From positions 1 through 30,854 of the forward strand of contig JBLYYQ010000012.1 of NCBI GenBank assembly GCA_048550035.1: DNA of 30,854 nt, in the 5' to 3' direction. The DNA comes from JBLYYQ01 sp048550035. GTDB taxonomy: Bacteria > Nitrospinota_A > UBA7883 > JBLYYQ01. Positions 14,950 through 22,749 of the stretch are shown here, one piece after another; position 1 is the stretch's first letter; every line of letters begins with the position of its first letter. Below the pieces are notes generated by a model. It had not been told where the DNA came from, searched no databases, and worked only from the letters and a program-made list of their open reading frames with translations. Made by a program: the position numbers and the translations under genes.

Positions 14950-15461
14950 GTTTAGAATCTAATCAAGATCAGTTAGTGGAAAGCCTTACAATCAACCTTA
15001 CAAAGAGCTTAGAGTTACTGAAGGCTTTTAATGAACTCTTGGATCGCCAACGGGCTGCTTTAGAAGCTCATAAATTAGATTCTACAGAAGAGATAAGAGG
15101 AGATATCGCCAGTTTGAATAGCCAGATTGAAAAGCTAGCTACTATCCGAAATGGATTGGTGAAGGAGTTATCTACAGTACTACATATCCCAGATGAGAAG
15201 ATGAATATAAGTTTTCTAGTTCCGAAGGTGGTAGGGGGCAATCCAACTCTATTATTACTTCGCCAAGAGTATGGTCAAATCTTGAAGAAGATAGAACAGA
15301 AACTATATTTTAATAGCACTTTTTTAAGCAAATTAATGAGTATAAATAGCATTATAGCTAAGATGTTTTTACGAAAAGAGGTAGAAGCAGAAGTATATGA
15401 TGAGACAAAAGGATCAGCTTCTAAGGTTCAAAGTGGCCACATAGTTCGGAGATCGTGCTGA
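14946..15461 (+). CDS. flgN: FlgN-family flagellar export chaperone
   Basis: Cytoplasmic chaperone expected to bind the C termini of FlgK and FlgL before export. The 171-residue protein is almost all helical: long amphipathic segments at about 5-65 (KSLELLKAFNELLDRQRAALE) and 110-150 (LLLLRQEYGQILKKIEQKLY) give the FlgN/FliT coiled-coil layout. Sequence identity to named FlgN proteins is generally low, so the call rests on helical pattern, size and position directly between flgJ and flgK. Its start overlaps the flgJ stop by 4 nt and its TGA stop (15459-15461) overlaps the flgK ATG by one base. Confidence 0.85.
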   Translation: MSLESNQDQLVESLTINLTKSLELLKAFNELLDRQRAALEAHKLDSTEEIRGDIASLNSQIEKLATIRNGLVKELSTVLHIPDEKMNISFLVPKVVGGNPTLLLLRQEYGQILKKIEQKLYFNSTFLSKLMSINSIIAKMFLRKEVEAEVYDETKGSASKVQSGHIVRRSC

Positions 15462-17149
15462 TGGCAAATATTTATACGGCATTAAATATAGCTAAAACAA
15501 GCATGATGGCAAGCCAAATGGGATTGGCGGTCAGTAGTCACAATGTTGCGAATGCAAACAGCCCAAATTTCAGTCGGCAAGGAGTAACTTTAGAGGCGTC
15601 AGACCCTGTGAGCTATAATGGGTTGAATGGGATGATAGGAACGGGAGTTAAGACAGGCGCAGTGATCCGATATTATAACTCGTTTTTGGAAACTGAGCGT
15701 AATTCAAATATATCAGATACAAGTTATTATGAGCAACGTACTGATTATTTGAGTCGAGTTGAGAGCGTATTCAATGAATCATCACATGATGGTTTAAGTA
15801 GCATGATCAACAGTTTCTTTTCAAACATTCAAGAGATTGCAAACGATCCTGGTTCGATTCCTAAACGGACATCTCTTATTTATGATGCCAAACAACTTGG
15901 CACATTTTTCAAACAGAGCAGTCAAAGCTTGCAAGATAAGAGGATGAGTCTCAACAGCAGTATCAACAGTTCCATTGAGAAGATCAATCAGATTACAGAT
16001 GGGATAGTCAAATTAAACAAGATAATTAGCGAGACCGAAGCTAAGAATGTAACTGCCAACGATCTTCGTGACCAGCGCGAAAAGTTGCTACGCGATCTAT
16101 CGTCTTATACCAAAATTACTACAGTTGAGGATAGTTCCAATAATGAGGTTACAGTTTATTTATCAACCGGTCGCCCATTAGTTATAGGGGAGAGCCAGTT
16201 TGAGCTTAAAACTCGAGCTAATTCGAATGATCCATTGTCAAGTTCTATTATTTTAGTTGAACCAAGTGGAGATGAAGTAGATATAACATCAGAGATTACG
16301 AGTGGTTCTGTTGGAGCATCGTTAGAGCTACGAGATTATGACATCAAGAATCAGTTGGATGCATTAAATATCTTAGCTGCAACAGTTGCACAAGATGTTA
16401 ACAATCTACATCAGCAAGGGTATGGACTAGATGGCAGCACAGGTCTTGATTTTTTCAATCCGCCAACTCCAAGTAGTTATGCAGATAGCAATAATGAAGG
16501 TATGGCTCAAATATCGTTAAGTCTGCACGGACCTGATAAATTGATTATGAATAAACTTGAGATCGTATATGATGGTGCAACCTATAGCCTAAACGATACT
16601 ACCTTAGATAAATCGATACTAACAGCTGTCCCACTAAGCGATGTAGTAGATCATCTAGAGGAGCGAGGTATCACAGTGGGGATAACAGGAACGAAAGTGG
16701 CAGGTGATCGATTTATTATTGATATATCAAATAATGCAGCTTCAAGCTTTAGTGTTACAGATAAACTCTTAGCAGATAGCTCTAAATTTGCAGCAGGCTT
16801 AACAACAGGTGACGGCAATGGTGAAAATGCTACTCGGTTAGCCAAGTTAGATTCTAAAGCAACTATGTTAAAAGATAGTACGACAGGTGAAGCTCAATTA
16901 ACTTACTCTGAATATTATGACAGCTTGGTGGCTAGAATCGGGATGGAGACAGAAGGGGCCGAGCTTAACTATAAGCAACAAGAATCTATAGCAGCAAATA
17001 TCGAGGCACAACATCAACAGATATCAGGTGTGTCGTTAGATGAAGAGATGATAGATGTTATAAAGTTTCAGACTGCATATCAGATGAGCGCTAAAATAAT
17101 TGATACCGTGACAGAGATGTTAGATGAATTGATGAGTATCACTGCATGA
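15461..17149 (+). CDS. flgK: Flagellar hook-filament junction protein FlgK (HAP1)
   Basis: First junction protein between hook and filament, exported by the flagellar type III system. I start it at ATG 15461, which has a GGAG Shine-Dalgarno 9 nt upstream and touches the flgN stop; a GTG 6 nt earlier has only 3 nt spacing. This gives 562 residues. The N terminus MANIYTALNIAKTSMMASQM and HNVANANSPNFSRQG (about 25-39) is the FlgK heptad region. Residues about 160-210 are the second conserved helical segment (INQITDGIVKLNKIISE). The C terminus, EEMIDVIKFQTAYQMSAKII followed by TEMLDELMSI, is the classical D0/D1 end. Central residues about 240-430 are variable, as usual. Confidence 0.96.
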   Translation: MANIYTALNIAKTSMMASQMGLAVSSHNVANANSPNFSRQGVTLEASDPVSYNGLNGMIGTGVKTGAVIRYYNSFLETERNSNISDTSYYEQRTDYLSRVESVFNESSHDGLSSMINSFFSNIQEIANDPGSIPKRTSLIYDAKQLGTFFKQSSQSLQDKRMSLNSSINSSIEKINQITDGIVKLNKIISETEAKNVTANDLRDQREKLLRDLSSYTKITTVEDSSNNEVTVYLSTGRPLVIGESQFELKTRANSNDPLSSSIILVEPSGDEVDITSEITSGSVGASLELRDYDIKNQLDALNILAATVAQDVNNLHQQGYGLDGSTGLDFFNPPTPSSYADSNNEGMAQISLSLHGPDKLIMNKLEIVYDGATYSLNDTTLDKSILTAVPLSDVVDHLEERGITVGITGTKVAGDRFIIDISNNAASSFSVTDKLLADSSKFAAGLTTGDGNGENATRLAKLDSKATMLKDSTTGEAQLTYSEYYDSLVARIGMETEGAELNYKQQESIAANIEAQHQQISGVSLDEEMIDVIKFQTAYQMSAKIIDTVTEMLDELMSITA

Positions 17150-17160
17150 GGAGAGAGTAA

Positions 17161-18687
17161 ATGTTTAGAATTACTAACCTAATGCAATACAATAGTGCAC
17201 TTTATAATCTTTTCAGGAATGGAGAACAGATATTAAAAGCGCAAGAGGAGATATCAACTGGCAAACGGATCAATTCTCCATCAGATGATCCAGTCGGGAT
17301 GGTTGATCTATTACAGATCAGACGTATAATTGCAGATGACAAGCAGAGCCTTAAAACTGCCGAAGCAGCAGAGAATATTTTTAATCTTTCTGACTCGTTG
17401 CTAGGGGATATGTATGATCGATTATCGCGAGCTAAAGAGTTAGCAATCCAGGCAGACAATAGTACCTATAGTGAAAATGATCGGATCTCAACTGCAGCAG
17501 AGATTGATAGCATAATAGAAGAGATTGTTTCGTTGGCGAATAGAAAGCATGGTGATATATATCTTTTTAGCGGCCTTGATAATAGAAGTGAGGCAGTTGA
17601 TGCAAATGGAGAGTATGTAGGTTCTAACACGAATTTTGCCTATAGCTTATATGGTACAGATAGTATCGAGAATGTTGCAAGAGGCGATAAGTTTTTAGCA
17701 GCCGATATGAATCCTGCATTATCTAGTGACACTCTTCTTCCAACATTAAAGGATGGAGAAGGTATCTCTTCTGGTAGTTTCACAATTCAAGATAGGGAAG
17801 GTAATATTGCAACAATTGATACTGCCTCAATGAATACTGTAGGAGATTTGCTTACTGCAATTAACGGCAGTGGTATAAATATAGCAGCCTCTATCGATAC
17901 AGATAATGGAGCAATTTTACTCGAAGATAGTTCTTCTCTAATTCTTGCACCGATAGAGATAATTAATATTAATGGCGACGCTGCTACTGATTTAGGGTTA
18001 GCAGGTAAACGCCATAGCATAACTTTCTTAGGTGATAGTCATAACGCAAAGATGGAGAATGAGACACTCATAATAGATCTCTTTGATGGTAAAGGATTAG
18101 ATTTAGAAGAGTTTGAGGTTGTTCAGGGAGATTTAAAGGCAGAGATATCTTTTAACATGACAGAGGTAACAGTAGGAGATATGTTAGGGAGCATTAATAA
18201 CTCGTTGACTGCGGCAGGTCTTAATGCTACAGCATCAATTTCTTCGACAGGTAATAGGATTGTAATTGAACCAAATAGTACAACAGATCCGATTGCAATC
18301 AGTCTAGATAAATCAGGCGGGAAGATAACAAGTTCACTAGGGTTAGGCGGTGCTACAAATATTATCCCGACACTAAAACTATTTAGCGAGAGTTTAAAAC
18401 AGAATGACTTAACAGCAATTAATAATTCGGTAGGCTTAATTAATAATGCCATGACTGAGCTTAGCAACGTTAGAACTGCTGTAGGTGCTATCTCAAATAA
18501 TTTAACTCAAACTATTACACTATTGAAAGATTTGGAATTGAATAATTTAACAATACAATCTAAGATAGAGGATGCAGATGTAGTCAAATCAGCAAGCGAT
18601 CTTGCTCTATTAGAGAACAGCTATAAGGCTACTGTACAATCAATGGCTTTAATCATTGATCAATCCTTAGTTGACTTTCTTTCTTAA
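17161..18687 (+). CDS. flgL: Flagellar hook-filament junction protein FlgL (HAP3), long form with two hook_IN-type inserts
   Basis: Second junction protein, flagellin-related. N-terminal residues 1-130 are canonical: FRITNLMQYNSALYNLFRNG, EEISTGKRINSPSDDPVG and YLFSGLDNRSEAVDANGEYVG. The C terminus, ALLENSYKATVQSMALIIDQ, pairs with it. The 508-residue length is well above the roughly 300 of E. coli FlgL. The extra central part holds two related modules that look like flagellin hook-IN motifs: residues about 226-282 (TVGDLLTAIN ... TDLGLAG) and about 337-399 (TVGDMLGSIN ... SSLGLGG), each with an ASI(D/S)-G-(A/N)-I-L/V core. They probably form surface-exposed domains at the junction. Ribosome-binding site GGAGAG. 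Last gene of the flagellar run; its stop lies in a hairpin. CsrA and FliW, often next, are absent. Confidence 0.93.
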   Translation: MFRITNLMQYNSALYNLFRNGEQILKAQEEISTGKRINSPSDDPVGMVDLLQIRRIIADDKQSLKTAEAAENIFNLSDSLLGDMYDRLSRAKELAIQADNSTYSENDRISTAAEIDSIIEEIVSLANRKHGDIYLFSGLDNRSEAVDANGEYVGSNTNFAYSLYGTDSIENVARGDKFLAADMNPALSSDTLLPTLKDGEGISSGSFTIQDREGNIATIDTASMNTVGDLLTAINGSGINIAASIDTDNGAILLEDSSSLILAPIEIININGDAATDLGLAGKRHSITFLGDSHNAKMENETLIIDLFDGKGLDLEEFEVVQGDLKAEISFNMTEVTVGDMLGSINNSLTAAGLNATASISSTGNRIVIEPNSTTDPIAISLDKSGGKITSSLGLGGATNIIPTLKLFSESLKQNDLTAINNSVGLINNAMTELSNVRTAVGAISNNLTQTITLLKDLELNNLTIQSKIEDADVVKSASDLALLENSYKATVQSMALIIDQSLVDFLS

Positions 18688-18719
18688 ATCTACTATTCTC
18701 AGGGGAAATAGTAGATTTA
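18685..18719 (+). terminator. Hairpin at the end of flgL
   Basis: A perfect 13-bp stem (18685-18697 pairing with 18707-18719) closes a 9-nt loop and starts inside the flgL stop codon. The stem is AT-rich and the following sequence (ATTTG) has only a short T run, so it may be a weak intrinsic terminator or an mRNA-stabilising 3' end. It cleanly separates the flagellar operon from the TusA/ArsS group. Confidence 0.5.
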
Positions 18720-18768
18720 TATTTGATCTTGTTCAAGGCCAATAGATAATTAGATTTAGGAGAGTGTT

Positions 18769-18996
18769 ATGGCAGCCTCAAAGAATATAGATTGTAGAGG
18801 GCTTTCGTGTCCTGAACCAATTTTACATACAAAGATCGCAATTAAAGACCTATCGCCAGGTGGCATCTTAGAGGTTTTAGCAACCGATCCAGGTGCCGTA
18901 GATGACATTACTTCTTGGTCACAAAGCACAGGAAATCTTCTGATAGAACAGGATGTAAAAGATGGAGTCTACCGATTTTTGATTAAAAAGAGTTAA
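18769..18996 (+). CDS. TusA/SirA-family sulfurtransferase-like protein
   Basis: A 75-residue protein with the TusA fold. The active-site motif is CRGLSCPEPIL (about 9-19), with the catalytic cysteine in CPEP (CPxP class) and a second cysteine five residues earlier. The rest matches the two-layer fold: GGILEVLATDPGAVDDITSW and a C-terminal VKDGVYRFLIKKS. Such proteins carry persulfide (or selenium) to acceptors such as tRNA thiolation, molybdenum cofactor or YedE/YedF systems. Here it heads a group with an AhpD-like and an ArsS-like radical SAM gene, which suggests sulfur or selenium delivery to a small-molecule pathway rather than tRNA; that is inference. AGGAGAG ribosome-binding site is clear. 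Confidence 0.88.
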   Translation: MAASKNIDCRGLSCPEPILHTKIAIKDLSPGGILEVLATDPGAVDDITSWSQSTGNLLIEQDVKDGVYRFLIKKS

Positions 18997-19047
18997 TAAA
19001 CGTTGTACTATACTCTGCTACAGATAATTTAAAAATAAAGGGAAAAT

Positions 19048-19383
19048 ATGACAGATTACTACGATCCAAAGGACTTAGAAAAATTTGGAGAAATAGGTGA
19101 AAACGCACCAGAACTTGCAGAAGCATTTTTAAACTACTACAGCAAAGCTACTGCAGAAAGTGGAGCATTAACAAAACGTGAAAAGTCACTAATAGGTCTT
19201 GCAGTTGCCCATGCGATCCAGTGCCCATACTGTATAGATGCCTATACGAAGTCTGTGCTAGAGCATGGTTCAAATAAGGAAGAAATGATGGAAGCAGTAC
19301 ATGTTGCATCTGCTATAAGAGGTGGAGCTACCTTAGTCCATGGCATGCAGATGAAAAAAATCTGTAACAATATATCTATGTGA
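19048..19383 (+). CDS. AhpD-like (carboxymuconolactone decarboxylase family) protein, ArsS partner type
   Basis: A 111-residue alpha-helical protein with the AhpD/CMD redox motif CPYCIDAYTKSVLEHG (about 60-75): Cys-x2-Cys plus a histidine seven residues on. The flanking EKSLIGLAVAHAIQCPYC and HVASAIRGGATLVHGMQM fit the family called arsenosugar biosynthesis-associated peroxidase-like protein, which is regularly adjacent to DUF3641 radical SAM proteins; the ArsS-like gene follows here after 64 nt. It probably reduces or protects a thiol/selenol intermediate. No signal peptide. GGGAAAA precedes the ATG. The exact substrate is not known. Confidence 0.85.
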   Translation: MTDYYDPKDLEKFGEIGENAPELAEAFLNYYSKATAESGALTKREKSLIGLAVAHAIQCPYCIDAYTKSVLEHGSNKEEMMEAVHVASAIRGGATLVHGMQMKKICNNISM

Positions 19384-19447
19384 CTTTAAATTATAGGAAA
19401 GTTACAATTCAAATTTATTTCAAAAAATAAGATAGGTGGTATTGATA

Positions 19448-20437
19448 GTGGAATCAGAGGATAAAAATCATTTAAGCTCATTACTCTTATCGTTTGAAGA
19501 TCGACTAATAGAAAACAGATTGGAATTAGTCAGATCCAAAACAGAGACATTGCAGATCAATGTTGGGCCGCAGTGTAACTTAACTTGTAAACATTGCCAT
19601 GTTGAAGCTGGACCAGATCGAACAGAGGTGATGGATTTAGAGACAGTAAATCATATTATAGATTATACAAAGCGATCTGGAATTAAAATTGTCGACATCA
19701 CTGGTGGCGCACCTGAATTAAGTAGCAACCTTGAGTTTCTAATTCGAGGACTCCGTCCTGATGTGGAGCGAATTATGCTTCGCTCTAACTTAGTATTACT
19801 CCATCGAGCGCCGTATGATAGATTAATCGATCTTTTCACAGAGAATAGTGTTGAAATTATAGGCTCCGTCCCATCGTTAAGTGAAGGTCAGACCGATGCA
19901 CAACGAGGTGAAGGTGTATTTAAAGATATAGTAAAATCAATGCAGCGATTAAATAAGGAAGGATATGGGAAAGCTGACAATAGATACCTTCTGAATATTG
20001 TGGTTAACCCCTCAGGAGCATTTTTCCATTTATCAGAAGATGAATTGGAGAAGCGTTACAAGGAAGAATTAGATAAGCGATATGGAGTGGTATTTAATTC
20101 TTTATTTGCATTTGCAAATGTTCCGATTGGTCGGTTTGGTGATTGGTTAGATTCAGTTGACAACCTTGATGCTTATTACAGCAAGCTTGAGCAGAATTTT
20201 AATCAAGCATCAGTGAATTCAGTTATGTGCCGTCATCAGCTTTCTGTATCGTGGAATGGTATGATATATGACTGTGATTTTAATTTAGCACTAGATATTC
20301 CGTTAGCTGGTGTGGCAACACATATAAGTGAACTAAATAGAGCACCTGCTGTTGGTACAAAGATTGCTGTTGCTGACCATTGTTATACATGTGTTGCTGG
20401 AGGAGGATTTACTTGTGGCGGTTCGATCCAGAAGTAA
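19448..20437 (+). CDS. arsS: ArsS-like radical SAM protein (DUF3641)
   Basis: Radical SAM enzyme of about 329 residues. The cluster motif CNLTCKHC (Cys43, Cys47, Cys50) is intact, with the SAM-binding DITGGAPEL near residues 83-91. The C-terminal DUF3641 part has further cysteines (MCRHQL, YDCDFN, CYTC and GGGFTCGG) likely to bind a second cluster. ArsS is known in arsenosugar synthesis, where it joins 5'-deoxyadenosyl to dimethylarsinate made by ArsM. No arsM or other ars gene is in this window, so arsenic as substrate is uncertain; many DUF3641 proteins sit in TusA/AhpD groups like this one. I start at GTG 19448 (AGGTGG 8 nt upstream); GTG 19436 is the alternative, 4 codons longer. The 3' end overlaps pdxJ. 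Confidence 0.85.
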   Translation: MESEDKNHLSSLLLSFEDRLIENRLELVRSKTETLQINVGPQCNLTCKHCHVEAGPDRTEVMDLETVNHIIDYTKRSGIKIVDITGGAPELSSNLEFLIRGLRPDVERIMLRSNLVLLHRAPYDRLIDLFTENSVEIIGSVPSLSEGQTDAQRGEGVFKDIVKSMQRLNKEGYGKADNRYLLNIVVNPSGAFFHLSEDELEKRYKEELDKRYGVVFNSLFAFANVPIGRFGDWLDSVDNLDAYYSKLEQNFNQASVNSVMCRHQLSVSWNGMIYDCDFNLALDIPLAGVATHISELNRAPAVGTKIAVADHCYTCVAGGGFTCGGSIQK

Positions 20438-21176
20438 TTTCAATGATTATGACATTAAGCTTGGTGTTAATGTCGATCATGTTGCAACAGTTAGAGAAGC
20501 GCGCAAAGTATCATATCCATCTCCGTTAGAAGTAGCGTTACTAGCAATGGATGCTGGTGCAGATCATATAACAGTCCACCTGCGTGAAGATCGGCGACAC
20601 ATTAATGACAACGATCTGGTTCAGATTAGAAAATCTCTCAATGGGAGGTTGAATTTAGAGTTATCTACTAACCATGAAATTACTCAAATCGGATTAAAAA
20701 TTAAGCCATGGCAGGTAACTTTTGTCCCGGAAAAAAGAGCAGAGCTTACAACTGAAGGTGGATTGAATCTTCTGCGCCACAAAAAAAAGCTTAAGGATTT
20801 AATTAGCGTATTTAACGATGAAGATATTTTAACTACTCTTTTCATTGATCCTGATATTGATAGTGTTAAGTTGTCTAAGGAGTTAGGTGCAACAACGGTT
20901 GAGATTAACACAGGTTCATATGCTGTTGCAGATAATATCAAGGATCAGAATGTTGAACTTAAAAAAATTGTAGATACGGTTAAGTCTGCGTTAGATGTTG
21001 GTATTGACTGCAATGCAGGTCATGGGTTGACATTAGATAATGTTGGAAGAATTGCCGGACTAGGAGGGCTTAAAGAGCTTAACATAGGTCATGCAATAAT
21101 TGCGCGGGCAGTTGTTGTTGGCATTGAATCTGCGGTCAAGGAGATGCTAGAAGCCATCAAATCCTCAAGAAGGTAG
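20415..21176 (+). CDS. pdxJ: Pyridoxine 5'-phosphate synthase
   Basis: Condenses 1-deoxyxylulose-5-phosphate with 3-amino-2-oxopropyl phosphate to pyridoxine 5'-phosphate (DXP-dependent vitamin B6 route). TIM-barrel landmarks are IKLGVNVDHVATVREARK, DAGADHITVHLREDRRHI, FVPEKRAELTTEGG, EINTGSYA and GHGLTLDNVG then ELNIGHAIIARAV, all conserved PdxJ strands with the phosphate- and substrate-binding residues. The start is set to GTG 20415, because a GGAGGAGG site lies 7 nt upstream inside the arsS 3' end and everything before is in the arsS frame. This gives 253 residues, close to the usual 240-250. Overlap with arsS is 23 nt. The short N-terminal extra (VRSRSNFNDYD) before IKLGV is not conserved. 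Confidence 0.95.
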   Translation: MAVRSRSNFNDYDIKLGVNVDHVATVREARKVSYPSPLEVALLAMDAGADHITVHLREDRRHINDNDLVQIRKSLNGRLNLELSTNHEITQIGLKIKPWQVTFVPEKRAELTTEGGLNLLRHKKKLKDLISVFNDEDILTTLFIDPDIDSVKLSKELGATTVEINTGSYAVADNIKDQNVELKKIVDTVKSALDVGIDCNAGHGLTLDNVGRIAGLGGLKELNIGHAIIARAVVVGIESAVKEMLEAIKSSRR

Positions 21177-21206
21177 GTCAAGTCAGAGTAGTAGGTTCTC
21201 TGTTCT

Positions 21207-21235
21207 TTGACATTCTGCAATAATAGCGCTATAGA
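21207..21235 (+). promoter_or_regulatory. Sigma-70-type promoter for the FliL-family gene
   Basis: A perfect TTGACA at 21207-21212, 17-nt spacer, then TATAGA at 21230-21235 (one mismatch from TATAAT). The transcription start should lie near 21242, about 25 nt before the ATG at 21267. This makes the FliL-family gene independent of pdxJ and of the sigma-54 flagellar promoter. Confidence 0.62.
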
Positions 21236-21266
21236 ATCTATATACGAAATAGGATATAGGTAACTT

Positions 21267-21914
21267 ATGGCTGTATCAGACACCAACAATATTGCACGCG
21301 CTGAGCTAGACATTTATGATGATATATGGTCGGTTGCAGAAAAATCAAACTCACCGATTGTATTAGAAGATAGTCGTGGGTCATTTGAAAAAAGCAATAT
21401 TATAGAGAAGATTGAGTTTGCGGATAGTGCTCAAGGAGACCACTTGCCTAGCAAGCGATGGATCTATATTCTTACTACTATGATTCTTATTGCTACTCTA
21501 ACAGTAGTGGCTTTTTGGACTATTAGTGACCAACTTGCACCGTCAGCTGACCCGATCGATTCTGAGAAAGTTGAGTTGACTGAATTAGAACAAAAGCAAG
21601 CTAAAGGCGATAAACTAATCTTTTATGACTTTGATCCATTTTTGATAAAGATCAAGGATAAAGAGCAGTCTAAATTATTAACCATCAGTCTAGCTGCAGT
21701 TGTCAGCAAAGTTGAAGCTAAAAGTGAGTTAGAACAGAAATCTAGATTAATACGTGAAAAGTTATATAAAATTTTGCAAAGTCATAGCTATATTAATTTT
21801 CTTGAATCATCCTCTAGGACAAAACTTAACCGTCTGCTACTAGATACTCTTAATCTTTCAATAGAGCAAGGAGTGATTGAGAGCCTCAATATAACGGAGT
21901 TCTATTTACAATAG
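21267..21914 (+). CDS. fliL: FliL-family flagellar basal-body protein
   Basis: A single-pass inner-membrane protein of 215 residues. Residues 1-64 form an acidic, probably cytoplasmic tail; 65-88 (WIYILTTMILIATLTVVAFW) are the membrane segment; the remainder is periplasmic and carries the FliL domain: FYDFDPFLIKIKD near 119-131, LLTISLAAVVSKVEAKSELE, the helix EKLYKILQSHSYINFL and the end GVIESLNITEFYLQ. FliL forms rings around stators and supports torque. The cytoplasmic tail is much longer than the usual 15-30 residues. It is away from the usual fliM/fliN neighbours, with its own promoter, and is convergent with the barrel gene downstream. A divergent FliL-like protein of non-flagellar use cannot be ruled out. 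Confidence 0.78.
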   Translation: MAVSDTNNIARAELDIYDDIWSVAEKSNSPIVLEDSRGSFEKSNIIEKIEFADSAQGDHLPSKRWIYILTTMILIATLTVVAFWTISDQLAPSADPIDSEKVELTELEQKQAKGDKLIFYDFDPFLIKIKDKEQSKLLTISLAAVVSKVEAKSELEQKSRLIREKLYKILQSHSYINFLESSSRTKLNRLLLDTLNLSIEQGVIESLNITEFYLQ

Positions 21915-21923
21915 GCACCATCT

Positions 21924-21958
21924 CTACTAAAACTTATATGCGATGCTCATTTTAGTAG
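21924..21958. terminator. Possible bidirectional hairpin between convergent genes
   Basis: CTACTAAAA at 21924-21932 is an exact inverted copy of TTTTAGTAG at 21950-21958, with a 17-nt loop. It overlaps the end of the minus-strand barrel gene and lies 10 nt beyond the fliL stop. There is no clear U tract on either side and the loop is long, so terminator function is uncertain. Confidence 0.3.
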
Positions 21959-22667
21959 TGACATCAGTCTGTTCATTATCTGCAGGTGGTTCATCAACAT
22001 TTTTTATCTCAAGGCTAGCTTTGAATGCTAACTTTTTTGAAAGAGGAGCTTCTAATGCTGTAGTTGAGGTTATTGTGGTATCGAGATCTCCTGATAGCAG
22101 TAGAATTTTTTCAGTAAATGTGAGGCTATCAAATTTTGCTAAAAAGTCAGCTGAGAATCTAGCGACCATCTCATCTTCTTTGGTTTTGTCTATGTCATCT
22201 AATACAGAATGGCGTACGCCAGGTCCTGCTTCTAAGGTAAGCATTAGATCTTCTTTATTTAGCAATTTGTATCCTAATCCAATAGTGAGCCATGTTCTAT
22301 AATCAAATCCAGATTGGCGGTCATCTTCATAGGCGAAGGTAGAATTTGCATATGAACGAATCGAAAGACCATAGAGTGATTCAGCTCCAATACTGAATCT
22401 TTGCCCCACGACATCTTGATCGGAGTCATCTTTGGTTTTGTTATAAAGGAAACTTGCGTTAGCTTTGTTGACAAACTTATCTATTTTATTTTCAACTTTA
22501 AGATCTGCATTAAGGGCAGCTGAGTCTAGATTACCAGAAGTCGTAGTGGAGCCAACGGCAATTTCGCCTTTAAAATCTTTGGCAAAAGCGGCCTCTGAAA
22601 AGATAGATGTAATAATTAAAATAACAACTAGTTGCACTACTTTTTTAAATGTGATACTCCCTATCAT
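21927..22667 (-). CDS. DUF481-family outer-membrane beta-barrel protein
   Basis: A predicted outer-membrane protein of 246 residues. A Sec signal is clear: basic FKK, hydrophobic VVQLVVILIITSIF, likely cleavage at AAFA before KDFKG. The mature part alternates polar and nonpolar residues in short strands (GEIAVGSTTTSGNLDSAALNADLKVE), has Asn/Asp-rich turns, and ends with a C-terminal aromatic (MSIAYKF), the BamA recognition signature. The S-T-TSGN-x(n)-L-x-A-D opening is the DUF481 (salt-induced/YdiY) pattern; function in this family is not established. I start at ATG 22667, with TGGAGGGA (22670-22677 complement) ideally spaced; an in-frame start 9 codons earlier lacks one. It is convergent with fliL and divergent from the MetH reactivation gene. 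Confidence 0.83.
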   Translation of the reverse strand: MIGSITFKKVVQLVVILIITSIFSEAAFAKDFKGEIAVGSTTTSGNLDSAALNADLKVENKIDKFVNKANASFLYNKTKDDSDQDVVGQRFSIGAESLYGLSIRSYANSTFAYEDDRQSGFDYRTWLTIGLGYKLLNKEDLMLTLEAGPGVRHSVLDDIDKTKEDEMVARFSADFLAKFDSLTFTEKILLLSGDLDTTITSTTALEAPLSKKLAFKASLEIKNVDEPPADNEQTDVTTKMSIAYKF

Positions 22668-22749
22668 TACTCCCTCCAAAGAATAAAAAAACAAAATAAA
22701 TCGCTATGCCAGTATAATAGCCAATGATAAGAATGAATGATAGGTAAAA

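Noticed and set aside
15455..15460. GTG two codons upstream as flgK start
   Set aside because: Only 3 nt from the GGAG site; ATG 15461 has normal spacing and touches the flgN stop.
18123..18467. Minus-strand open frame inside flgL (and similar ones at 25620-26054 and 26361-26675 in metH)
   Set aside because: Each is an antisense shadow of a conserved gene, without a ribosome-binding site or recognisable domain.
20352..20414. Earlier ATG for pdxJ
   Set aside because: It would encode 21 residues overlapping arsS; PdxJ proteins begin just before IKLGVN and the GGAGGAGG points to GTG 20415.
22668..22694. Nine-codon longer start of the DUF481 barrel gene
   Set aside because: The extra residues (MFFYSLEGV) precede a clean signal peptide and the TGGAGGGA ribosome-binding site fits the shorter start.
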